From NCBI RefSeq assembly GCF_026410285.1, contig NZ_JAPMLP010000004.1, positions 406,036-470,035 on the forward strand: a DNA stretch of 64,000 bases, read 5' to 3'. Within the stretch, counting starts at the first letter, position 1. Each line of letters begins with the position of its first letter. Positions 30,437-41,196 of this stretch are shown here, piece after piece. The notes beneath the pieces are model-generated. The model worked only from the letters and a program-made list of their open reading frames with translations. It was not told where the DNA came from and made no database searches. This DNA is from Sulfitobacter sp. F26169L (GTDB taxonomy: Bacteria; Pseudomonadota; Alphaproteobacteria; Rhodobacterales; Rhodobacteraceae). Made by a program: the position numbers and the translations under genes.

Positions 30437-30724
30437 ATGGCATTAACACCACTTCACGACCGCGTGCTGGTAAAACGCACAGAGGGCGAAGAGAAAACTT
30501 CTGGCGGGCTGATCATTCCCGATAGCGCAAAAGAAAAGCCTGCCGAGGGCGAAGTTGTTGCTGTAGGCGCAGGCGCGCGCGACGAAGACGGCGATCGCAT
30601 CGAGATGGATGTCAAGGTTGGCGACAGAATTCTGTTCGGCAAATGGTCCGGCACAGAAGTCACCATCGACGGTGAAGAAATGTTGATGATGAAAGAAAGC
30701 GACATCATGGGGATCCTGTCCTGA
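30437..30724 (+). CDS. groES: Co-chaperonin GroES
   Basis: This 95-residue co-chaperonin caps the GroEL cage. It holds [10 protein letters not shown] at the N-terminus, the mobile loop [12 protein letters not shown] and the C-terminal [17 protein letters not shown] precedes the ATG. It is first in the groES-groEL operon, behind a CIRCE operator, so HrcA control and heat induction are likely. Confidence 0.98.
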   Translation: MALTPLHDRVLVKRTEGEEKTSGGLIIPDSAKEKPAEGEVVAVGAGARDEDGDRIEMDVKVGDRILFGKWSGTEVTIDGEEMLMMKESDIMGILS

Positions 30725-30786
30725 GCAAGGACGGGCGGATTTGAAAATCCACCTCACGAAACGTGATCCATCATAAACAATTTTAG

Positions 30787-32445
<1,659 letters not shown>

Positions 32446-32541
32446 GCTTGCAAGCAGAGCTTGTAAGCGACCCCTGATGCAGTCATTCCTGTAGGAAAAG
32501 ACTATATCAGGACATCGTGCAATCCTGTCCTGACCGACAGC

Positions 32542-32570
32542 GCAAAGGGCTCCTTGGGGGGCCCTTTGTT
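32542..32570 (+). terminator. Terminator of groESL
   Basis: A 10-bp stem AAAGGGCTCC / GGGGCCCTTT (one G-U pair) with a short TTGG-type loop ends in TTTGTT, about 100 bases after the groEL stop. Confidence 0.8.
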
Positions 32571-32653
32571 GCGTTCGAAAGGGGCGCTTTTGTTAACGGT
32601 GATGAAACCTTGCAGGTGTTATGTCTTTTGCAGGACGCTGCGAAAGGTATATT

Positions 32654-33394
32654 ATGACGCGCACGGCTGCACTTCCGGCCTCTTCATCCCGCACGCCACC
32701 AGCGGATGAGACGCAGGATATCGACGATTTTATCTATTTGATGAGCCATGATGTGCGCTCCTCCGTTCGTGCCTTGCTGGAACTGCCGCAATGGATCGCG
32801 GAAGATCTGGCTGACGCCGGCGTTGAGATGACAGGCTCTGTCGCGCAATCGATTGATCTGATGAACCGCCATACTGCAAGGCTTGACCGGATGCTGGTCG
32901 ATCTGCTGACGTATTCCCGTGTCGGGCGGATGCAAAATGTAATCTGCGTCGATATAACAGCCGCCATTGACGAAGTTTTGGGTGGATTGCATCTGCGAGA
33001 TGGCATGCAACTTTTTCGCGATATTGAGTGTAGTCACATTATGATGGGCGAGCAGGACGCGCTGCTGTTGTTGAGCGCATTAATCGGAAACGCGGTAAAA
33101 CATCACCACGCGAGTAACGGCATGATTACGGTCACCACCCGCACCGACGGGGCGATGATACGGTTGGGGGTTGGCGATGACGGTCCGGGTATTCCCGAGC
33201 GTCTGCATGGTAAGGCGCTGGCCGCCATGACCACGCTGCGCCCACGTGACGAGGTTGAAGGCACGGGGATGGGTTTGGCAAATGTGCGCAAAATAGCGGC
33301 GCAATACGGCGGGCAGGTGATGCTTTCGACAGCGGCAAGTGGTGGCCTGCTGGTCGAATTGCTGCTGCCACACGGCTGCGACATTCCCGCATGA
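32654..33394 (+). CDS. Soluble sensor histidine kinase without sensor domain
   Basis: This 246-residue kinase has an H-box with His32 (SHDVRSSVRALLEL), a dimerisation helix (RLDRMLVDLLTYSRVGRM) and an HATPase domain with N-box GNAVKHH, G1 DDGPGIP and G2 GTGMGLANVRKI. The HisKA form is like those of phytochrome-type kinases. No membrane segment, PAS or GAF domain precedes it, so input must come from a partner or from the 30-residue lead. ATG 32654 has GAAAGG; ATG 32621 is also open. A receiver protein follows 121 bases later, so they likely form a pair. Confidence 0.88.
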   Translation: MTRTAALPASSSRTPPADETQDIDDFIYLMSHDVRSSVRALLELPQWIAEDLADAGVEMTGSVAQSIDLMNRHTARLDRMLVDLLTYSRVGRMQNVICVDITAAIDEVLGGLHLRDGMQLFRDIECSHIMMGEQDALLLLSALIGNAVKHHHASNGMITVTTRTDGAMIRLGVGDDGPGIPERLHGKALAAMTTLRPRDEVEGTGMGLANVRKIAAQYGGQVMLSTAASGGLLVELLLPHGCDIPA

Positions 33395-33515
33395 TTTGAT
33401 AATATTTCGATGTTAATACTTCCTAATTTACTCCGGCATTTCAAAGCCTCATTTAGCTTTTGATAGGCACTTGCGCCGTATCCTACCCATGGTGAGTTTT
33501 TGTGGGAGAGTATAA

Positions 33516-34178
33516 GTGTCATTGCCAGTCGAAGTTATCGGCCCTGAAGAAAGGGCTTTCCCGAGAATAATCAAAACTCTGCTGCTGGATGACAGCACGT
33601 TTGATCGCGCGCGCATCCGCCGGATGAGCCAGAATACCAACCTGCTGCTCGACTTGACAGAGGTGTGCGATGTGACGGAATTGAAAGATGCCATTGCAGA
33701 GCAGGAATTTGACTTGATCCTGATCGATTACCGTTTGCCCCAGGGGGACGGTCTGGATGTGCTTGCCCATATCCAACAGAGCGAGCTGAACAGCGATGTT
33801 GCCACGATAATGATAACCGGTGAAGGAGATATGCAAACCGCTGTCACCGCCATGCGCAACGGATGCCATGATTTTCTGACCAAGGACGCGATGACAGCAG
33901 ATCACCTTCGCACTGCGATGATCGGGGCGATCCGGATGGCGCAAGATCATCGCGAAGAGATCGCCCGCACCGCACATCAGCAGGAGGTTATACGTAACGG
34001 GCTAACAGCCGCGTTACAGACTCACGAAGTGCAGGGCACGGTTGTCGCATTGTTCAAAGACCAGTTTCGGGAAGCAATGCATGCTGCATGCTCCAATGTG
34101 TTTGCCCCAGAGGATCACAGCGATCTTGAGTCGTTATTGGCTGCGTTGGGCGAGGATGACGAGTTTTGCTTTAATTAG
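33516..34178 (+). CDS. Response regulator, receiver plus non-DNA-binding tail
   Basis: This 220-residue protein starts with GTG after GGGAGA. The receiver domain (about 18-140) is complete: acidic pair Asp25-Asp26, phospho-acceptor Asp71 (LILIDYRLPQGDG), Thr101 (MITGEGD) and Lys123 (LTKDAM). The remaining 80 residues are helical and acidic (ending GEDDEFCFN), with no helix-turn-helix, GGDEF or EAL motif. The output is therefore probably protein-protein. It follows the sensor kinase and presumably receives phosphate from it. Confidence 0.88.
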   Translation: MSLPVEVIGPEERAFPRIIKTLLLDDSTFDRARIRRMSQNTNLLLDLTEVCDVTELKDAIAEQEFDLILIDYRLPQGDGLDVLAHIQQSELNSDVATIMITGEGDMQTAVTAMRNGCHDFLTKDAMTADHLRTAMIGAIRMAQDHREEIARTAHQQEVIRNGLTAALQTHEVQGTVVALFKDQFREAMHAACSNVFAPEDHSDLESLLAALGEDDEFCFN

Positions 34179-34233
34179 GAAATACTTCCCGTTTTAGAGT
34201 TGGTGCCGTAGGCGGGGCAAGCTAGTCGGGTGT

Positions 34234-35064
34234 ATGCGATTGATTCTGTTAACAGCCCTGACGATGTGCGCCTTTGCCGCCAATTCCGTACTGACCCGCG
34301 CTGCGGTCGAGGGGGGGCATATCGGGCCGCAGGAATTTGCGCTATTGCGCGTGGCCTCAGGGGCGGGGGTATTGGGCGTAATTGCATACTTGCGCGGTGT
34401 CTGGTTGCCGTTAGGAAACCGTGCAACAATTGTCGGGGCGGCCAGCCTGACCGCCTATATGGCAGGGTTTTCGCTGGCTTACCTCACACTAGATGCCGGT
34501 CTTGGCGCACTGATCCTGTTCGGTGTGACACAAATCACGATGTTCACCCATTCTGCAATTACGAATCAGCCCCCGACAATGCGACAACTGGCAGGCACCG
34601 GGGTCGCCTTTGCCGGTTTAATATTGGTCTTATGGCCTGCGGGTGAAGGATTTACTGATCCCGCTGGGGCTGTGCTGATGGTTCTGGCGGGCGTAGGCTG
34701 GGCAATTTATACAATCGCGGGGCGCGGTGCGGTTGATCCGCTGGCATCAACCGCTGCAAACTTCATGTTGTGCCTACCGGTACTGGGGGTTTTCTTTTTA
34801 CGTCAAGGATTTGACGCCAATTTGTACGGTATCGCATTGTCGCTGGTGTGCGGCGCGATAACGTCTGCTTTGGGGTACGCGTTATGGTATCGGGTGCTGC
34901 GGGAATTGCACCTTAGCACAGCAGCAATCGTTCAATTATGCGTTCCCGTTATCGCAATCGCGGCTGGTGCCGTGTTGCTGGGCGAAGCCATGACACCGAT
35001 AACCATCTTCGCCGCGCTGATGGTGCTTGGTGGTATCGGCTGGGCTGTCACGTCTAAACGGTAA
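34234..35064 (+). CDS. EamA family transporter (DMT superfamily)
   Basis: This 276-residue membrane protein has about ten hydrophobic helices in two EamA repeats (first ending near residue 130, second starting with AVLMVLAGVGWAIYTIAGRGA). DMT transporters export amino acids or other metabolites; the substrate is unknown. The ribosome site is weak. Its last 11 bases overlap the end of the facing NUDIX gene. Confidence 0.9.
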   Translation: MRLILLTALTMCAFAANSVLTRAAVEGGHIGPQEFALLRVASGAGVLGVIAYLRGVWLPLGNRATIVGAASLTAYMAGFSLAYLTLDAGLGALILFGVTQITMFTHSAITNQPPTMRQLAGTGVAFAGLILVLWPAGEGFTDPAGAVLMVLAGVGWAIYTIAGRGAVDPLASTAANFMLCLPVLGVFFLRQGFDANLYGIALSLVCGAITSALGYALWYRVLRELHLSTAAIVQLCVPVIAIAAGAVLLGEAMTPITIFAALMVLGGIGWAVTSKR

Positions 35065-35512
35065 TCGGCTCCAGCGGATCATACAGAGGCGCGTTGCTAT
35101 CCTGCCACGCGACCGCAGCCAGGCTGTCGGGCTTAACCCGAACGCCATCCATTTCCTCTCGGGTGACCCAGCGCCGGTCTGTGACCACCTTTTCTGTATC
35201 AAGCCATTCATGATCCAAAAACGGCTCACCCAGCAGCGTGCAGCGAAAATAGACATCGACCTGATGAAAGCTGCTGTCGGGGTCGTGAAATTCGTTCACA
35301 AGGCAGGGCGCGCCGACAGAGATGCGCAGACCGGTTTCCTCAAACACCTCACGGACCAGATTGTCGGGCAGCGCGCTTCCGCGTTCGACCCCGCCACCGG
35401 GGGCGCACATCAGATCGCTCTTGCCGGAAGGCCATGCATTAACCAGCAATAAACTATTCTGGTGCAGTATAATCGCACGCACAGCTAAGCGCGGCGGCGT
35501 TGTGGGTGTCAT
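35054..35512 (-). CDS. NUDIX hydrolase
   Basis: This 152-residue protein carries a NUDIX box close to GX5EX7REUXEEXGU (GGGVERGSALPDNLVREVFEETGL at about residues 39-62), with the REVFEETG core intact. These enzymes hydrolyse nucleoside diphosphates linked to other groups. Its substrate cannot be told. It faces the transporter gene. Confidence 0.9.
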   Translation of the reverse strand: MTPTTPPRLAVRAIILHQNSLLLVNAWPSGKSDLMCAPGGGVERGSALPDNLVREVFEETGLRISVGAPCLVNEFHDPDSSFHQVDVYFRCTLLGEPFLDHEWLDTEKVVTDRRWVTREEMDGVRVKPDSLAAVAWQDSNAPLYDPLEPITV

Positions 35513-35598
35513 CGGCGCTTTTTCCTTACGTACGGTTTTCTGCCGGACGCGTTGTCGGGGGGCTTACAAGCCTGTTGAATGTCATTACATAGCGTTGC

Positions 35599-36375
35599 AT
35601 GAGAATAATTGCGATCATATGTGCCCTGTTTCTAACGGCAAGCTTTGCCAATGCGCGCTGCATTGTGTTACTTCACGGGCTTGCGCGCACAGAGACATCA
35701 TTTGCATTGATGGAAGCCGCGCTAGAGGCCGAAAACTGGCGCGTTGTCCGGCCCGGATACCCCTCGACAGAAGCGCCGATCGGGGAGCTTACCAGCCGGA
35801 CCTTGCCAGACGCAGTGGCGGCTTGCGGTACTCCGAAAGTTGATTTTGTCACCCATTCCATGGGGGGGCTGCTTGTGCGCCAGTGGGTAGCAGAGGTGGG
35901 GCCTGCGCGGATCGGGCGTGTTGTTATGCTGGGGCCGCCCAATCAGGGCAGCGAAATTATTGACGAATTGCGTGATGTGATCGCATTTGACTGGATCAAT
36001 GGTCCGGCAGGGATGCAGATGGGCACGGGGCCGGATTCGCTTCCCCTTCGTTTACCCAAGGTGAATTTCGAACTGGGCGTGATCGCGGGATCTCAATCGC
36101 TCAATCCCTATTTTTCGTCCTTGTTGCCAGGACCGGATGACGGGAAAGTCGCGGTTTATTCGACTAAAGTCGAGGGAATGAAATCGCACATAACCCTTCC
36201 CGTGACCCATACATTTATGATGAACAATCCGCGCGTCATTGCTCAAACGGTCGAATTCTTGCGCACAGGAAGATTTGATCCCGAACTCACATTGCTCGAT
36301 GCGGTTCTGGAGCAGTTGGGTTGCCCCGAAGGCGGCTGTTTGCCAGGGGTGGAGGCACCGGATGCTAAGCCTTGA
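35599..36375 (+). CDS. Exported alpha/beta hydrolase, lipase-like
   Basis: This 258-residue protein has a signal peptide ([17 protein letters not shown]) and an alpha/beta hydrolase fold with the lipase oxyanion segment [15 protein letters not shown] and the nucleophile elbow [23 protein letters not shown] is typical of lipase-class/PGAP1-like esterases. It is probably periplasmic or secreted. It overlaps the PhnM-like gene by 14 bases, although the two proteins would act in different compartments. Confidence 0.86.
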   Translation: MRIIAIICALFLTASFANARCIVLLHGLARTETSFALMEAALEAENWRVVRPGYPSTEAPIGELTSRTLPDAVAACGTPKVDFVTHSMGGLLVRQWVAEVGPARIGRVVMLGPPNQGSEIIDELRDVIAFDWINGPAGMQMGTGPDSLPLRLPKVNFELGVIAGSQSLNPYFSSLLPGPDDGKVAVYSTKVEGMKSHITLPVTHTFMMNNPRVIAQTVEFLRTGRFDPELTLLDAVLEQLGCPEGGCLPGVEAPDAKP

Positions 36376-37507
36376 TCTGACCGGAGCAGAGGTCCTTGGG
36401 CCGCATGGTTTGCATCGCGACAGACTGTCGTTTGCGAATGGCAAAATTGTGGATGCGCCTGCCGGGCATCCTGTCGATCTCAGCGGCTATCTGGTTTTGC
36501 CCGGAATTGTCGATGTGCATGGCGACGGATTCGAGCGGCATTTGGCACCACGGCGCGGCGCGATGAAGCAGATGGCCGAAGGGCTGGTCGCGGTTGAGGC
36601 TGAACTGGCGGCGAACGGCATCACCACGGCCACACTTGCGCAGTTTGTCAGTTGGGAAGGTGGCGTGCGCAGCCTGGATTTTGCCGAGCAGGTTTTCAGC
36701 CATTTGCGTGATGTGGGGCCAAGTATGGTGACCGATCTGCGCGGACAACTGAGATTTGAGACATATCAGCTTGAATTTTATGCGGAGCTTCCCGCGAAAA
36801 TGGCGGAATGGGGGCTGAACTATATCGTGTTCAACGATCACTTGCCCCATGACCGTCTGCAAGACGGACGCCAGCCGCGGCGGCTTGTATCACAGGCGCT
36901 GAAGGCGCGGCGCAGCCCTGAAACCCACCTTGCATTGATGCAGGCGATGGAGGCTTGCGCGGACGAAGTGCCAACAGCGCTGGACTGGCTATGTGCGCAG
37001 TTATCGGCCAAGGGTATCGTGATGGGCAGCCATGATGACAAAACGGCCCAAGATCGCGCTGAGTGGGCCGCACGCGGGGTCCGTGTGGCAGAGTTCCCCG
37101 AAACACTTGAGGCGGCAGAGGCCGCTGCCGAGACTGGCGGGATCGTTGTAATGGGCTCGCCCAATGTTGTGCGGGGCGGGTCACATAATCTTAATGTTTC
37201 GGCGGTAGATCTGATTGCGATGGGCTATTGTGACGCGCTGGCGTCTGATTACCATTACCCCAGCGCGCGTCGCGCCGCGCTAATGCTTTGGCAGAACGGA
37301 ATGCGCGATCTGGCGGGCGCTTGGGCCTTGGTATCTGCTGGACCTGCTGCTGTTCTGGGCTTGTCTGATCGCGGTGTTTTGACCGCTGGTAAACGCGCGG
37401 ACATCACGGTGCTTGAGCGTGAGAGCCTGCGCGTGGCTGCAACGCTGGTGCAAGGCCGTGTAAGCTATATGAGCGGCGATATCGCCGCGCGGTTCATGCG
37501 CGCTTGA
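36362..37507 (+). CDS. PhnM-like amidohydrolase (ribose 1-methylphosphonate 5-triphosphate diphosphatase)
   Basis: This 381-residue amidohydrolase-superfamily protein resembles PhnM, which in the C-P lyase pathway removes pyrophosphate from alpha-D-ribose 1-methylphosphonate 5-triphosphate. [57 protein letters not shown] and ASDYHYPS carry the metal-ligand His/Asp pattern of that family. ATG 36362 is inside the end of the lipase-like gene; the frame extends upstream but that part is shadow. No other phn gene lies in the window. It ends overlapping the facing purK by 14 bases. Confidence 0.85.
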   Translation: MLSLDLTGAEVLGPHGLHRDRLSFANGKIVDAPAGHPVDLSGYLVLPGIVDVHGDGFERHLAPRRGAMKQMAEGLVAVEAELAANGITTATLAQFVSWEGGVRSLDFAEQVFSHLRDVGPSMVTDLRGQLRFETYQLEFYAELPAKMAEWGLNYIVFNDHLPHDRLQDGRQPRRLVSQALKARRSPETHLALMQAMEACADEVPTALDWLCAQLSAKGIVMGSHDDKTAQDRAEWAARGVRVAEFPETLEAAEAAAETGGIVVMGSPNVVRGGSHNLNVSAVDLIAMGYCDALASDYHYPSARRAALMLWQNGMRDLAGAWALVSAGPAAVLGLSDRGVLTAGKRADITVLERESLRVAATLVQGRVSYMSGDIAARFMRA

Positions 37508-38564
37508 TACGGTTGACGTGGCCCATCTTGCGGCCTGCCTTCGTCTCGACCTTACCGTATAGATGAACCGCACAGTTCGCCTCTTTGGCGAGGGCTGGGA
37601 TGGCATTCACATCGTCGCCGATCAGGTTTTCCATCACAACATCTGCATATCTGCTGCCATCGCCCAAAGGCCAACCTGCAATGGCGCGGATATGTTGTTC
37701 GAACTGGTCCACAGCACAGGCATTCTGGGTCCAGTGGCCCGAGTTATGGACACGCGGTGCGATCTCGTTCACGATCAACCCCTGTGGCGTCACAAACAGT
37801 TCGACCCCCATCACCCCGACATAATCGAGCGCGTTAAGAATTTTTGCAGCCAGCAGTACTGCATCTGTGCGCAGGCTGGCAGGGATGGTCGCGGGTACGG
37901 TGGTGGTGTGCAAAATGCCGTCACGGTGCACATTTTCACCCGGATCAAAGCAGGCGATGTCACCTTGCGGGTTGCGTGCGGCGATGATCGAGATTTCTTT
38001 GGAAAAGCTGATAAATCCTTCCAGAACCGCAGGTGCGCCAGCCATATCGGCAATGGCGGTGGCGGCATCATCGGGTGAGGTCAGGCGCGACTGGCCTTTA
38101 CCGTCATATCCGAAACGCCGCGTTTTCAGGATGGCTGGCGTGCCGATTTGCGCAAGCGCGGCCTCAAGGCTGGCAGCATCGGTTATGTCAGCGTAGGGCG
38201 CAACTTTCAGACCGATGCTTTCGAGGAACTCTTTTTCGACCAACCGGTCTTGGGACGTGCCAAGGGCGTGCCGGTTGGGGTGAATGGGGGTAATTTCCTC
38301 AATGATATCAAGGGTTTCGGTCGGGATGTTTTCGAACTCGTAGGTCACCAGATCAACGGATTGGGCAAACGCTGTAAGCGCTGCGGTGTCGTCATAGCCT
38401 GCTGTGGTGACGGCATTTGCCACATCGGCGGCGGGCGGGTTACTACCCGGCTCGTAGATATGCGTGCGAAGGCCAAGACGTGCAGCAGCAACGCTGAGCA
38501 TGCGGCCAAGCTGGCCACCACCCAAAATGCCGATGGTTGCGCCAGTGGGGAGGGGGTTAGTCAT
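37494..38564 (-). CDS. purK: 5-(carboxyamino)imidazole ribonucleotide synthase
   Basis: This 356-residue ATP-grasp enzyme makes N5-CAIR from AIR, bicarbonate and ATP in purine synthesis. The N-terminal [26 protein letters not shown] and the metal loop [15 protein letters not shown] identify it. The ATG overlaps the purE stop by eight bases, so the two are translated together. It faces the PhnM-like gene. Confidence 0.97.
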   Translation of the reverse strand: MTNPLPTGATIGILGGGQLGRMLSVAAARLGLRTHIYEPGSNPPAADVANAVTTAGYDDTAALTAFAQSVDLVTYEFENIPTETLDIIEEITPIHPNRHALGTSQDRLVEKEFLESIGLKVAPYADITDAASLEAALAQIGTPAILKTRRFGYDGKGQSRLTSPDDAATAIADMAGAPAVLEGFISFSKEISIIAARNPQGDIACFDPGENVHRDGILHTTTVPATIPASLRTDAVLLAAKILNALDYVGVMGVELFVTPQGLIVNEIAPRVHNSGHWTQNACAVDQFEQHIRAIAGWPLGDGSRYADVVMENLIGDDVNAIPALAKEANCAVHLYGKVETKAGRKMGHVNRIKRA

Positions 38565-39045
38565 CTGTGGGTACTTCCGGAATTGAGGCAGACAGATCAG
38601 CGCGCCACGTATCTAGGCGTGTGGCCAGATCAGGGTCTTGCAGCGCGAGGATGCCAGCCGCCATCAAAGCGGCATTTGCGGCACCCGCAGCACCGATCGC
38701 CATCGTAGCGACGGGATAACCACGCGGCATTTGCAGGATGGAATAGAGGCTGTCAATTCCGGACAAAGCCTTGGTTTGGACAGGCACACCGATAACCGGA
38801 ACACGGGTTTTTGACGCCATCATGCCAGGCAGATGCGCAGCCCCCCCCGCGCCTGCGATGATGACCTGAAGCCCCCGATGAGCAGCTGTTTTGCCATAGT
38901 CCCACAGACGGTCCGGTGTACGATGGGCCGACACGATGCGCGTTTCGTAGGCGATATTCAATTCATCCAGCAGGGACGCCGCCTCACGCATGGTGGCCCA
39001 ATCCGATTGGGACCCCATGATAATACCAACGGGAGGAGTGCTCAT
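38557..39045 (-). CDS. purE: N5-CAIR mutase
   Basis: This 162-residue class I PurE converts N5-CAIR to [30 protein letters not shown] with the catalytic His, and [12 protein letters not shown] are intact. It precedes purK with an eight-base overlap. AAAGG lies upstream of the ATG. Confidence 0.97.
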   Translation of the reverse strand: MSTPPVGIIMGSQSDWATMREAASLLDELNIAYETRIVSAHRTPDRLWDYGKTAAHRGLQVIIAGAGGAAHLPGMMASKTRVPVIGVPVQTKALSGIDSLYSILQMPRGYPVATMAIGAAGAANAALMAAGILALQDPDLATRLDTWRADLSASIPEVPTDD

Positions 39046-39147
39046 AATGCTGCGGCCTTTTCGTCCGGGGTGGCAGAGGCGCTACTATAGTCAACTGATG
39101 TAGCTGGGCAATGTAAGGGAGGTGCTTTTAGCGTTTAAATTGGCGTT

Positions 39148-39372
39148 TTAGGCAATGATATCCGGTGTTAGACGATCCTCAATCCGTGCAATATAATCTT
39201 TCAGGCGCAATTTTCGCTTTTTCAACCGTTGCAACGTCAATTGATCCGCTGTGCTGCGTTCGCTGAGTGCGGCAATCGCATCGTCCAGATCGCGGTGTTC
39301 GCGGCGAAACACCTCAAGCTCGACCCGAAGTACCTCATCGTTCTTCATGGATAGATCATTCGGTGTTGTCAT
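39148..39372 (-). CDS. YdcH family protein (DUF465)
   Basis: This 74-residue helical protein ends with the family's basic segment (LQRLKKRKLRLKDYIARIED). DUF465 proteins are small coiled coils of unknown role. It lies between purE and hsp20, on the minus strand. Confidence 0.85.
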   Translation of the reverse strand: MTTPNDLSMKNDEVLRVELEVFRREHRDLDDAIAALSERSTADQLTLQRLKKRKLRLKDYIARIEDRLTPDIIA

Positions 39373-39439
39373 GGTGGCTCTGATTCTGGCTGACGTTTAA
39401 GGTTTTAGTCATAAAGGGTAACCGCATTGGCGCATAGCC

Positions 39440-39471
39440 CTTGCGCAGTCCACTAACACTTCCCATATTTG
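39440..39471 (+). promoter_or_regulatory. Candidate RpoH (heat-shock sigma) promoter of hsp20
   Basis: CTTG at 39440-39443, 18 bases, then CCCATATTTG at 39462-39471. This matches the alphaproteobacterial RpoH form CTTG-N17/18-CYTATNTNNG at all fixed positions except one. The expected start is near 39478, giving a leader of about 60 bases before hsp20. Confidence 0.6.
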
Positions 39472-39479
39472 ATCTGTGA

Positions 39480-39541
39480 CGCTGCCGGTATCGGGGCGGC
39501 ACAAGACTGTCGCTTGAGATGAAAAGGACGTGTCGCAGATG
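39480..39541 (+). promoter_or_regulatory. Candidate ROSE-like RNA thermometer in the hsp20 leader
   Basis: The leader can form TGCCG/CGGCA (39483-39487 with 39497-39501), then a second hairpin in which GTCGCTT (39509-39515) faces AAAGGAC (39523-39529), which holds the ribosome site. TCGCT at 39510-39514 fits the UYGCU anti-SD motif of ROSE elements that regulate small heat-shock genes in rhizobia. The start codon follows ten bases after GGA. This is pattern-based only. Confidence 0.5.
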
Positions 39542-39952
39542 ACAAAAATGACGCTTGCATCATATCCCCATATGCTGGGGTTTGAACAGCTGGAGCGGGT
39601 GTTGGAACGCAACGCAAAATCCGGCAATGAAGGCTATCCGCCTTTTAATATCGAACAAACTTCGGAACGCAGTTATCGCATTTCTTTGGCGGTCGCCGGT
39701 TTTTCCGAAGATGATCTGTCTATCACCGTCGAGGACCGCCAATTGGTCATCCGTGGCAGACAAAATGACGACAGCGAAGGCCGTGTGTTTTTGCACCGCG
39801 GCATTGCAGGACGCCAGTTCCAGCGCAGTTTTGTTCTGGCGGACGGTGTCGAAGTGGGCGAAGCGCTGATGGAAAATGGTCTGCTGCATGTGGATCTAAC
39901 CCAAGCCAAGCCTGAAACGGTCGTGCAAACGATCAACATTCGAAAGGGGTAA
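39539..39952 (+). CDS. Small heat-shock protein, Hsp20/IbpA family
   Basis: This 137-residue protein has an alpha-crystallin domain (about residues 33-125) with YRISLAVAGFSEDDLSITVEDRQLVIRG (read in parts) and the late GLLHVDL strand; the C-terminal IxI-like INIRKG is present. It binds unfolding proteins as an ATP-independent holdase. ATG 39539 is preferred; GTG 39530 would sit almost on the ribosome site. A heat-shock promoter and thermometer-like leader precede it. DUF1150 follows after five bases. Confidence 0.93.
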   Translation: MTKMTLASYPHMLGFEQLERVLERNAKSGNEGYPPFNIEQTSERSYRISLAVAGFSEDDLSITVEDRQLVIRGRQNDDSEGRVFLHRGIAGRQFQRSFVLADGVEVGEALMENGLLHVDLTQAKPETVVQTINIRKG

Positions 39953-39957
39953 GAGCA

Positions 39958-40179
39958 ATGGAAGATTTAGTAATGACAGGACCGCAGGACCGGACCGTTT
40001 ACGTCAAGACTATCGCCGTAACCGATCTGCCCCGCGAGGTGCGTGACCAAGCCGAAGGGCTTGAACAGCTCTATGCAGTGCATGATGCGCAGGGTCAGCA
40101 GCTGGCGCTTGTCGGGGATCGCAAACTGGCGTTTGATCTGGCGCGTGAACATAACTACGCACCTGTATTGGTACATTAA
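39958..40179 (+). CDS. DUF1150 family protein
   Basis: This 73-residue protein matches DUF1150 (VKTIAVTDLPREVRDQAEGLEQLYAVHDAQGQQLALV, read in parts, ending REHNYAPVLVH). It follows hsp20 directly, an arrangement seen widely in alphaproteobacteria, which suggests a heat-shock or Hsp20-linked role; the function is unknown. A strong terminator follows. Confidence 0.88.
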   Translation: MEDLVMTGPQDRTVYVKTIAVTDLPREVRDQAEGLEQLYAVHDAQGQQLALVGDRKLAFDLAREHNYAPVLVH

Positions 40180-40215
40180 CGCGCTTGACCGCGTGATCAG
40201 GTGGCAGATGATGAG

Positions 40216-40243
40216 AGGGCCGCAGGCATTGCGGCCCTTTTTG
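40216..40243 (+). terminator. Terminator of hsp20-DUF1150
   Basis: A perfect 9-bp stem AGGGCCGCA / TGCGGCCCT with a five-base loop is followed by TTTTTG. Confidence 0.9.
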
Positions 40244-40259
40244 TTTGTCAGGAGTGGCA

Positions 40260-41132
40260 ATGGCGCTTGAATTTGACTGGGTGGATGCGTTTACAGACAC
40301 GGTGTTTGGCGGCAACGGGTGTGCCGTAGTGCATGGTGGTGCGGGCCTGCCTGATGCAGTGTGCATGGCATATGTGCGTGAAACCTCCCTTGTGGAATGT
40401 ACGTTTACCGGCCCGTCGGATGTGGCGGATATTCGTGTGCGCTATTTTCTGGCCAGTCGTGAAATACCGTTTGCGGGGCACCCGACGATTGCCACAGTTG
40501 TGGCTATGCGCAAACGCGGGATGATCGGGGACGGGCCGCTGGTTCTGGAAACAGCGGCGGGGCTGGTGCCGGTAGAGGTGCAGGGCAACCGCGTAACCAT
40601 GACGCAAAGGGCGCCGGAATTTGGCCCGGTGGTTGACGCGGCGCTTGTTGCGGCTGTCGGCGGGATCAGTGCATCTGATATCGTGCATCCGCCACAGGTT
40701 GTTTCCACCGGATTGCCGTTTTGCATAACCTTGGTGAAAGATCGTGCGGCACTGGAACGGGTGGCGTTGAACATGGATGCGCTGGCGGCCTATGCGGCGG
40801 CGCTGGGCCATGACAGCATTGATATAATGGAGCCTTTCTGGGTCACGCTGGACGGTGCAACCGCAAAAGGCGACACGTTCAGCCGTTTGTTGATGGCACC
40901 ACCCAGCCCTGCAGAGGATCCGTTTACCGGATCGGCAACGGGTTGCATGGCCAGCTACCTCTGGGCGCACAGCCTGATTGATGGGCCGCGTTTTAAGGCC
41001 GAGCAGGGGCACGACATGGGGCGTGCAGGTCAAGCCGACGTAGAAGTGCTGGGAAAGCGCGATGCCATAACAGGCGTGAAAGTCAGCGGGCAGGGTGCCT
41101 TGGTGATGTCTGGAACTGCGTTTTTGCGCTGA
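40260..41132 (+). CDS. PhzF family isomerase/epimerase-like protein
   Basis: This 290-residue protein of the PhzF/diaminopimelate-epimerase fold has FDWVDAFTDTVFGGNGCAVV at the N-terminus with the catalytic Glu region (VRETSLVECTF), FLASREIPFAGHPTIAT and DPFTGSATGCMASYLW. Most such proteins outside phenazine clusters have unknown substrates. AGGAG precedes ATG 40260. No phenazine genes are nearby. A stem-loop separates it from the facing creatinase gene. Confidence 0.9.
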   Translation: MALEFDWVDAFTDTVFGGNGCAVVHGGAGLPDAVCMAYVRETSLVECTFTGPSDVADIRVRYFLASREIPFAGHPTIATVVAMRKRGMIGDGPLVLETAAGLVPVEVQGNRVTMTQRAPEFGPVVDAALVAAVGGISASDIVHPPQVVSTGLPFCITLVKDRAALERVALNMDALAAYAAALGHDSIDIMEPFWVTLDGATAKGDTFSRLLMAPPSPAEDPFTGSATGCMASYLWAHSLIDGPRFKAEQGHDMGRAGQADVEVLGKRDAITGVKVSGQGALVMSGTAFLR

Positions 41133-41155
41133 TAGGGCAGTTCGGATCACAGGGC

Positions 41156-41184
41156 CGGTGGGCCGCAGGTTTTGTAGCCCACCG
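41156..41184. terminator. Stem-loop between converging phzF-like and creatinase genes
   Basis: An 8-bp perfect stem CGGTGGGC / GCCCACCG encloses a 13-base loop with TTTT. It could serve both converging genes, though no T run follows on either side. Confidence 0.45.
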
Positions 41185-41196
41185 ACAGTAATTCAA

